From contig JANTQA010000026.1 of NCBI GenBank assembly GCA_027625915.1, forward strand, positions 4,464,001 through 4,528,000: DNA of 64,000 nt, read 5' to 3'. Shown in pieces: positions 55,653-64,000 of the stretch; position 1 is the stretch's first letter, and each line of letters begins with the position of its first letter. Both the position numbers and the translations under genes were made by a program. The notes beneath the pieces are model-generated. The model was not told the DNA's origin. It ran no database searches and saw only the letters and a list, made by a program, of their open reading frames with translations. This DNA comes from Anaeramoeba flamelloides. Its lineage: Eukaryota > Metamonada > Anaeramoebidae.

Positions 55653-57693
55653 TTAAAATTTTTTTGAAAAGTGTGAAAGAAAATGTTTCTTAAGTGTTGT
55701 ACATATTATTTCAAAGTTAAATTAAACAGTTTTAAGACATATTTATAAAACTTAGATTACAATCTCTTTTAAAACATCTTATATTGAGATAAAGGATATT
55801 TTGAGAACTGATCAATTTGATTAAAAATCTTTAAAGTGTGTTCAAGTTAATTATACTAATCAAAAAATCACTAGACAAAATTTTACAAACCTCTATTTTC
55901 GAAGAAAACTTGTTTTTTTATATATTTTTCTACTTTTCAGTGTAAAAAATTCACTTTCCAATTATATACCTAAGTTCAAATCAATTTTGTAAGTAAACTC
56001 ATTGAATTATTTGTAATAATTTAAATAATAAATAAAATTTGTTTAACAATTTTTCTTATATTTCAACCAATTTTTTGTAATTTTTTTTATTAAAAGTTTA
56101 AATCAAAAATTAACTTGATTTTTTATCAATAAATTTCAAATTTGATTCTTCATTTTAAGAATTTCCTTTTAAATGGTAATATTTAAAAAACCAATACTAT
56201 ATATACTTTTTGTTTATTCTCATTTCCACTGGTACTTTGATGTCCAGGTTTTCTAGAAAATAAGAAACTCGGCTTCAATTTGTAAAAAAAAAGTTAATCA
56301 GTATTACAGCATCTAAATTATAGTGAATTATATCTTTGAGAAGGACCTTCCTTATCCCAATTAATTTAAAGAAGAAACATAAAAAGATATTACAGATTAC
56401 CAAAACTTTATTTTGTATAATTTATTAAATTTCTTGAAATTTAAAAGATTATGTTCTTTTACCTTTAATTCGAATATAAATAACTCTTTTTTTCTTTTTT
56501 ATAGGTTTGATTTTGTTGTTTCATATAAATACACATTTTTTTTTTTTTTAATAGGTTCTTTCCTTTCTATTTTTTAGACCCATTTAGCTTTATTTCATAA
56601 TTGGTTAAGAGTATATAAATATTTGCTTGTTTTTTTTTTTTATATATATTTTTCAGAGAACTCCATTTTGATGTAGTTTATGAAGTTAATAAACATACTT
56701 TTAGGTATGTGTTTTAATTTATTATTTTTTTCTTATCTCCAAAATAACTTGTTAATGAAAAGATTATCTTGAAAAAAATTATCGCCCTGATTTACTTTCA
56801 TTTGATCTTCCGCATTATAATAATGTTTTATAATCCAATATTGATTGGGAGGTCTTTGATATTTGATAATAATTTTCTAACTATCAGTTTATCTTGAATT
56901 CAATCAAAATATTTGTGCAATATCTATTGTAAATATAGTGGTATTGTGGTAGATTTTTTTTGGTTTATTCAACTTATCCTTAAGTTCTTTATTAAAAATT
57001 TTTATATCATTTTTTTATTCTGAACTATGATTAAAATTGGGTCAAGGCGTCACAAAGATCCCAGTTTTTTGTCTAAATAAGTTTCAGGAAAATTACTTTT
57101 TTTCGTATTGTTAATTGAGATTTACATATAATTCAGTATTATCCACCCATCACTATAATTTATGTATATTAAATAAATATCTTTCTAACTAGATTTAAAT
57201 TAATAAATGGGTATAAAAATTGATTTTATCTCCTTGTTTTTCAATATCAACTGATAACCAAATGAAAATTTCAAAAAAAATTTTTATTCTTTTTGATTTC
57301 AATTAATCCTTTGTACCCTAGTGATTGGATATAATAGGTATATTTAAGGTGAAAAAATAATTCAGAATAAGAGGAATTTTGAATAATTGAAAAATGATTA
57401 TAATTAGTTAAAATTTTATTCCATTTAAGCCCAAAATACATTTAATGTATTTTACATTATTTACTTTATATTTTTTGATCTATTTTTATAAGGGTCTTGG
57501 TAATTTATCTCTGAATTTTGCATTTTTTTTCTTGATTTTTTCAATTTTCTTTTTTATATAGAGACTTTATTATCTAGATAAATTTTGTCATTTTTTTTAG
57601 TAGATTTAACTTATTATCAATTTTATTTGTCTTCAATTTTTTCTATTCCAAATAGTTTTCTTAGAGAATTTGTTCTTTTTCAAAAAAAAATTA

Positions 57694-58229
57694 AACCCCA
57701 ATTCAAAATTTTTAACATACCAAAATTCGATTTGTGAAAAAAAAAAACTTATTTAATCAATTCAAGAAGATTTACCAAATTAGAAACATTCATTAATTGA
57801 AATGTTAACACTTTTTTATAAATTAAAATACTCACAAAACAATAAATAAATAATTATCAATACTAATAAATCATGGGTGTGTTTAAAATTTTGGAGAGAG
57901 TGAAAACAAAAAAATACATTAGTAAATTTTTTGAAATTCTATTAGGAATATTGATCGATCAATGGTTAGATACTACCAACTAATTTTATTTGAGTTCTTC
58001 TATTTGGAACAACTCAACTTTAATCCTAAAATCAATTGTTGAAAAAAAATTTTTGATCCAACGAAACAAATTATGTAATTCAAACAATGAAATGATAAAC
58101 TAAAAACTAAAAGATGAAAAAATGATTTTCATATTTTACAAAAATCAAAATTATCATCAATTTGAATGAAATTGTATTATTGTGATTGTTTGAAATGTTT
58201 TAGCTGTTGGAAAATTTTGAATTGTAGTT
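57694..58229. mobile_element. Family A element, copy 2
   Basis: This 536-bp element is colinear with 1343-1879, including GGAATATTGATCGATCAA. Its ends are AACCCCAATTCAAAATTTT and the complement of AACTACAATTCAAAATTTT. TA flanks both sides (57692-57693 and 58230-58231). Confidence 0.75.
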
Positions 58230-59447
58230 TATATATTTTTAATTTAAAAATTTTTTTATATATAATTTCCCAAAATTGATTTTGAAAGAGTTCGAGTTTT
58301 ATTGGACACATGAGTTTAATTTTTGATCATTTTGGAGTTATTAACAAATAATAATAAGATTTTTTCTTTGTTAATAGTAATGAATCTAAATTCTGAAAGA
58401 ATTTTTTCTAAAACTATTTTCCTTTTTTTTTTTTTTTTTTTTAACTTCAAATTATTTTTTTTGTGAAAGGATCTGATATAAATTTTTGAGTTAAAAAATT
58501 TATTTTAGTTCATTTCCCTCAACAATTCATCTGAACCAATATTTTCAATAAATTTTTAAAAAAAAATATTTGATTTTTTTTGAACTTTTTTCAATTGTTA
58601 ACATGCTTTTTTTTTTTTGTTTACCTTGCGATATGATCTGTCCAAAATTTTTCTTTTATTCAATTTACCGTTTCTTAATCAAAAAACTTTTCAGCCCATC
58701 CTATATTTTCAAAAATAAACTTTTTTTCAAAGTTTCTGTAGAAATACTCAAATAAAATTCTCTATCCAAAGTGTCTTAAAAAAAGTTAAAAAATGAAAAC
58801 TGAAAGTGTACAATTGACAAGATTTTCAATTAAAATTTATGTATTGTTAACTTGATAATATTATTATATCAATGCCATATTACTTTTACTGATTTTATTA
58901 TACTTTTAAAAATAAATAATAAATTTATATATATTTATTTAATTTGAAAATTCTTAATCAATTTATATTACTATTACTTCAAAAAAATATTAATTACCAC
59001 AAACTAAAACCATTTCCAAATTTCTTACCTCTACTTATTATCATTCACTTCTTCCTAAAAACTTTATTTTCAATGGTTTTTGAAACAAAAATTAATTCTT
59101 CCAATTCGATATTTTGAAATCCAATAATGAACTCAACCAAGATTAGTTTTTGCATAAAAATTTCCCTTAAATTTAACATTTAAAAAAAAAATAATAATTA
59201 TAATTTGTTTTATTTTTAATAAAAAATTATTTTTTTCAAGAATAAAGAATAAAACACATCGATATTAATACAGCTCCTTTTATTTTGAATAAAAAAGGCT
59301 TTATCAATAATAATATGTATAAAAAACTTATAAAGTTCAAAAAAATGGTTGATGAAAATTGATTAATCATCAATTCATTTTCTATGATAAGTATTTTTTA
59401 TTTTTGATAAATTTTGATTTTATTTATAGTTTTTTGCTCTGCATTTT

Positions 59448-62400
59448 TCAGTTTTTATTGAGGCCTAATATTTTTTCCTTTTCTAAATCAACAAAAAGTT
59501 TATCTTCTTTTTCATGGTTATGTTTTATGTGGGAATATAATTTCGAAATTATTTGTTTTAATTTTCTGTTTTCATTTATTATTTTCATTTTATCTTCATT
59601 TTTTTTTTCATAATTGGTATATTTTTTTTGGTAAAGTTTCTCTAAATCTGAAATTTTTTTTTTATTTTTTGAATTTTGGTTTCTTAATTTAGAAGTGAGT
59701 TTCCCAATATGCTCATCACGAATCAACTTTATATTTTCAATAACTTTCACAAGCGAATTGAGATCGTTAATTAAATCCATTTCATATTTGATTTGATCTA
59801 ATCCCCTTGACTTATTTTTCATAGATTCAATGATTTGATCTATTTTGTTTTGTTCTTCAAAATCATCTAATAGATTTATATAATAAAAGATTATTAAGAG
59901 TGAAATACAAGAATTACAATAAATTAAAAAAAAATTTCGTGTATTCAGGAAAATTTAGATTTGAAATTAATTAAATATTTTTTTAATTGATTAAGAAAAA
60001 ATAAAAATAAAAAATTGTTTTGGAGTGTGTTTCACTTACCGACAATTAATGTTTGTGAATATTCACTTTCTGTGTTTTCTTTGGTTTCTGTTCTTGAAAT
60101 GGTTGGTCTTCCTCTTCCGCTAAGTGATTTCGATTTTTTATCTTTCTTTGGTTTTTTATCTTTTTTTAGTTTTTTGTCTTTTTTTGACTTTTTATTTTTA
60201 TTTACTTTATCTCTTTTTGGCTTTTTATCTTTTTTTGGTTGTTTTTCTTGTTTAATTTCAAGTGTCCCCTCAGAAAGATTAGATACATTATGTGAAGTTA
60301 CTGATGCGTCATCACTAATTTTTACTTTTAAAATACTAGAATCGATTTCTACTGGTTCTTCAAGTTCGCTATTTTCCATCACTGTTCTTTTTTTCCAAAT
60401 TGTTTGTATATGGGGCTTGTCTCCAACAGAGATCAATGTACAATAAATCCATAATGGGATTGGAGTTCCAAATTGGTCAACTCCATTCCATGGACGTGTT
60501 AACAATCCATCTGATGATTTCATTACTTCACCAACGCCCATTTTAATTGCTGTTTGGGTATCACATTTATAATGGTTTTGTATTTCTTTTGAATTTTATT
60601 ATTTTTATTGTTTATACAATAAAGAGTAAATATATTTGGCGGGGATGAGTAAGGAATAAGTTATTTGTTACTATAAATTTATTTATTTCTGAAAAAAAAT
60701 ATCCTGATTTGAATATTTTTGATTATTTAAAAGTTATATTTCCCTTTTTATTTTTATTTTTCTTTCAAAGAGTATATTTGATATGTGAGATTTAAATAGA
60801 ATAAAATTTCATCCTTTTATCTTCTATCAAATTATTCGTTCTTGTTTCTGTGGAATTAGAATTTCAAAACAAAATAACTTAATACAGTAGAAAAAGGTGA
60901 ACTGGTTAAATAACGGGGTTTAAACATTAACTAATTTCTTTGAATATAATTAGTAAAAAAAAAAAGATTAAAAAATCAAGTTAAAAAGTTTGAATATCAC
61001 CAATTCAAAAAAATTAGGAAATTTCGTGTTTATTAGAAGATAGTCCTAATATAATTATTCCTAATTGTTTTTTTTTAAAAATCAAATCCCTTTTTAAAAC
61101 TTGGAAGAATTGAAAAAAAAAAAAACATTTCAGATGAATTCCTGACTTTACTGATAAATTCAAAAAAATACAAATTTTTTTTTTTAGTTCAAGTTATATT
61201 TCATAATTATTTTTACTCTTTTTATATGAGGGGGGGAGAAGAAGTTTTATTAATTTACATTCAAAGAAACCTTAAAAAAATTTTAGTTCATTACTCCTTT
61301 TGAAATTGTTTGACAACTTGACTAATTGAGAAGAAAGACTTTTTTGGTTTGAATTCAAAGAAACGATAAAAAAATTTGATTTTCAAAATCGTCTTTTAAA
61401 TAAAATGTATTAAAAGTGCAGTTTTCAAAATAAAAAATAAAGGGAAATTTTTGTTACTTTTTTTTACATTGATGATTCTTCAATGTTTCCCAAAAAAAAG
61501 TAAGAAATGAAAAAACAGTAGAAATTTTTTTTTCAAAATTTAAATCCAGAACATTAATCAATCTATATTATATATATATTAACAGTAAATAAGGATTTAA
61601 ATGGATAGTAAAATGTTTTAATAAGTATGTTATATAATTTCAATTATGTCTCGGTGATTCAATAAGATTATCATAAAACTAAATACTTGATTTTAATTCT
61701 AATTCTTGATAGAAACTGGAAATGTAGAATTATCATTATTTATTATATTAGACCTTTTAAAGGTTATTTTTCAAAAATATTTTTTTTTTTTTTTTTAGTA
61801 ATTTGAATTTTGTATATATAACTTTGGGTGTTTAATCCTTAATCTTGAAATTCTAATTCTATTTAAAAAAAAAAAAAAATCAGGTTTTATAAAGATTCAC
61901 AATTAAAAATTGACTGTATAAAATTCAAAAAATTATTTTTTAAATTTTTAAAAAAGAAAATGGGGAAAATACGAGTATTTAAATTATAACTGGTAAAAAA
62001 GTTATCACCCCTAAATTCCATATTTTTCTTTTCAAATTTGAGTTTTCAAGAAAGTAGGTTGTAATTGTTGATCAATATTTGTTATAAGGAAAATGAAGTG
62101 AAAATTTTTCATGTTTATAATTCAAATACCTGTATAAAAAGAAATCTAGCCAAGCACATTGTTTTACTACTAAAAACGTAAACAAAAACTCATAAAATTG
62201 ATTTTGGTAGAAAACAAAAAAAAGAAATGAATAGATGGTGATGGACTTTTTATTGATGTAATATGTGAGATCTAAGATATTTTTATTCATATATGTTTTT
62301 TGAGAAAAACAAAAAATTTAAAACGAAAAAAAAAAAAAAAAAAAAAGTTAATACACTCTTGTTGCATTTGTTTTGGTCAAAAATTTAAAAACAATTCAAA

Positions 62401-63408
62401 GAAGAAGACTTATTGAAAAAACTCGAAACTGAAAAATGTTTTGTAAAAAAGTATGACTGTTTAAAAAAAGTTAGAACTTTTAATAATATATATTGATTCT
62501 CAAAATTAAAGCTTTTTGAAAGTTTTCTATTTTAATAAGGTGTGTGGACTTTTCTTACAACAAGTGCTTTTCTTCCCACTTCAACATCTTTATCACCTTT
62601 AATCCTTTATTCCTTACTTTATTCAAATAGAAAAATTTTAATTTTTGCAATTAACTGTTATTCGAATTATAAATGGAAAAAAATTTTTCAATTCCATTTC
62701 TTTATTCTTATTTTACAAATAGAGTTTTTAAAGTAGTAGATTATAATGTGTGATAAATAATAAAAAAAAAAAGAGTACTATAAGGAAAATGAAGAGAAAA
62801 TTTTTTCCTTTTCATTTTCAATTATTAAAAAAAAAAGCAAAAAAAAAAAGGTTTACATTAGTAAAATAACTGAGTGGGAAGATAATTTTGGTTTTTAAAA
62901 TTTAAAAAATATGAGTCGGTATTTGTATGATTATTTTCAAAAATATTACAAAAAATTTAGGATCTCGTTTTCAGAAATCCGAAAAGTTAATGATTGAAAA
63001 GGATGAGTTAGTCGGGAAAACTTTTTCAATATACCTTTTGTTTACTTTAAAAAAATAAACTGATTTAAAGGGTGTTCTGTTCACAAACAAAACTCAAATT
63101 GATAAAGATTAGAAAATTATTTCAACTTAAAAAACAATTTTTAAAAGAAAAAAATAAATCGAAAAAAAAAATGATCAAGTAAAGAAAACCAATAAGAACT
63201 TACTTGCTGAGATGCGACCAGGTTTGTGATTTCTAAACAAATGGTCTTTACCAACCCAACCTACTTCCTTCATAAATGTTGATGTAAAATCAACAATTTT
63301 GCCTTCTCCATTTAAAACTGCTACAGGAAGCTTTGAGTCTTCTAGTCTTTTTATATATTTTTTATAGTGCCTTTTTTTAATGTTATGACTATTTGCAGAA
63401 TTTCCCAT
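59448..63408 (-). CDS. PAS-like domain protein with Lys-rich, AT-hook-like and coiled-coil regions (three exons)
   Basis: Exon 1 (63408-63204) starts at ATG and encodes 68 residues. Exon 2 (60585-60040) and exon 3 (59866-59448) follow. Both joins use GT-AG sites and keep phase (A plus AA; G plus AT), giving 389 residues and TGA. Residues of about 20-125 read as a PAS sensor fold: Leu-Pro-Val-Ala-Val-Leu-Asn-Gly-Glu-Gly-Lys-Ile-Val-Asp-Phe at the start, Glu-Val-Gly-Trp, and a C-terminal sheet with Pro-Ile-Pro-Leu-Trp-Ile-Tyr-Cys-Thr-Leu-Ile and Pro-His-Ile-Gln-Thr-Ile-Trp. Exon 1 alone cuts the PAS fold in half, which supports the splice. Residues 181-220 are Lys-Lys-Asp-Lys repeats. Gly-Arg-Gly-Arg-Pro near 225 resembles an AT-hook core. 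Residues 255-385 are a coiled coil. PAS domains bind ligands or partners; the signal sensed is unknown. No kinase or other output domain is seen. Confidence 0.75.
59867..60039 (-). other. Second intron of the PAS gene (173 bp)
   Basis: Donor GTAAGT and acceptor ATCTATTAG. The join adds G to AT, making an Asp codon, and the next codons stay open for the whole coiled coil. Confidence 0.7.
60586..63203 (-). other. First intron of the PAS gene (2,618 bp)
   Basis: Donor GTAAGT and acceptor TTCAAAAG. The join adds A to AA and completes the PAS fold. This is about ten times longer than the other introns seen. I recognise no element inside it; it holds T- and A-runs and a short AT tract near 61568. 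It shows that distant exons occur in this genome. Confidence 0.65.
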
Positions 63409-64000
63409 CGTAAAAAAAAAATTATTAGAAATAGAATAAAATAGTAAGTAAAAAGAAAAATTTCTTTGAAAAAAAAATGAAAAAATTTTTGATTGAGAAT
63501 TTCAAGTGAGAGACTATTGTTTTAGAAACTTTTCAAATCAAGTTTCGCGTGTTTAGCAAAAATACTGTTTTCATAGTGTGTGATCATCTGAAAATTTTTA
63601 TAATAATTACAAATTAAATAACTCTTTAAGAGACAAATATATAAACTCCAGAGCACTCACTAACCTTTATATTTGAAGTTATTTTGGGGATTTAAAGTCT
63701 TTCACTTGTAACCTTCTGTAAATCGATAAATAAATAGGTTCCATATCCCAAAAAGTAAAAAGCAAAAAGTAAAAAGTAAATGACTGAAAATTGAAAATTT
63801 TATTAATGGTAATTATTCAGTTGTTAAATAATAATTTGATGAGAAAATATCAATTATGAAAACTATTTTGTTTTTACATGAATAAAATAAAAGTTTTAAG
63901 GTCTTTTCTTGTAATCTTTTGTTGAAATAATTTTTTGCAAAATTTTGCTTTTGTTCTGAAGAGATTGAAAGTAAATTTTTTACACAAAAAAGTTTACCTT
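63409..64000. other. Upstream region of the PAS gene
   Basis: Presumably contains its promoter. A short AAAAAGT-like tandem lies at 63750-63779. No gene is visible to the window edge. Confidence 0.4.

Larger units (their letters stand above)
52853..59447. other. Gene-poor interval, 6.6 kb
   Basis: It holds an AT dinucleotide tract (about 53926-53947), a right-end fragment of a family D element (about 55501-55652) and a family A element (57694-58229). A 61-codon frame at 58570 resembles nothing. No RNA gene is recognisable. Confidence 0.5.

Noticed and set aside
58570-58755. 61-codon hydrophobic open frame
   Set aside because: Phe/Leu-rich content is expected of T-rich DNA; no start context or similarity.
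1-64000. CRISPR arrays, rRNA, LTR or capsid-bearing elements
   Set aside because: No regularly spaced repeat array, rRNA core sequence, long terminal direct repeats or capsid/protease/integrase motifs were seen.

Overview
The window comes from a very AT-rich eukaryotic nuclear genome, most likely a free-living protist. The evidence is: GT-AG introns (229, 173 and 2,618 bp) that join coding exons in phase; a tRNA-Tyr with the eukaryotic C1-G72 pair and a 13-nt intron next to the anticodon; and eukaryote-only protein families (SUN, CCR4, TALE homeodomain, RMA-type RING, TKL-type kinase). Every stop codon seen is TAA or TGA, and no reassigned codon is needed. Proteins rich in Lys-Glu, Asn-Glu and Gln tracts together with this gene set remind me of Anaeramoeba, but that placement is inference.

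Layout. 1-2.6 kb: remains of a LINE, hairpin repeats and a 537-bp inverted-repeat element. 2.67-5.6 kb (+): the C-lobe of a protein kinase fused to a long two-block beta-helix protein. 5.6-11.4 kb: gene-poor, with several non-autonomous elements. 11.4-12.1 kb (+): a small acidic Ser-rich protein. 12.1-19.1 kb: gene-poor, with a gene relic, a 2.5-kb imperfect inverted repeat, and a TTAA-flanked element whose empty site is preserved in a paralogous repeat at 35.4 kb. 19.2-21.3 kb (-): a coiled-coil, tail-anchored membrane protein with four internal repeats. 21.8 kb (-): tRNA-Tyr. 25.1-26.9 kb (-): a SUN-domain protein. 33.0-34.8 kb (+): a divergent TALE homeodomain protein. 38.6-40.6 kb (+): the CCR4 deadenylase. 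43.2-44.3 kb (-): an RNF5/RNF185-like RING E3 ligase with a tail anchor. 46.7-48.2 kb: an inverted-repeat element split by a 5'-truncated LINE. 48.3-52.9 kb (-): a 1,512-residue unknown protein. 59.4-63.4 kb (-): a three-exon PAS, Lys-rich, AT-hook-like and coiled-coil protein with a 2.6-kb intron.

The genes do not form an operon. They are independent housekeeping and regulatory genes for mRNA decay, ubiquitin ligation at the ER, nuclear-envelope linkage, transcription and sensing. The spaces between them hold decayed or short transposable elements. Two neighbouring same-strand genes, the tail-anchored coiled-coil protein and the SUN protein, could act at the same membrane, but this is speculative. 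I found no CRISPR array, LTR element, rRNA or capsid-bearing element.
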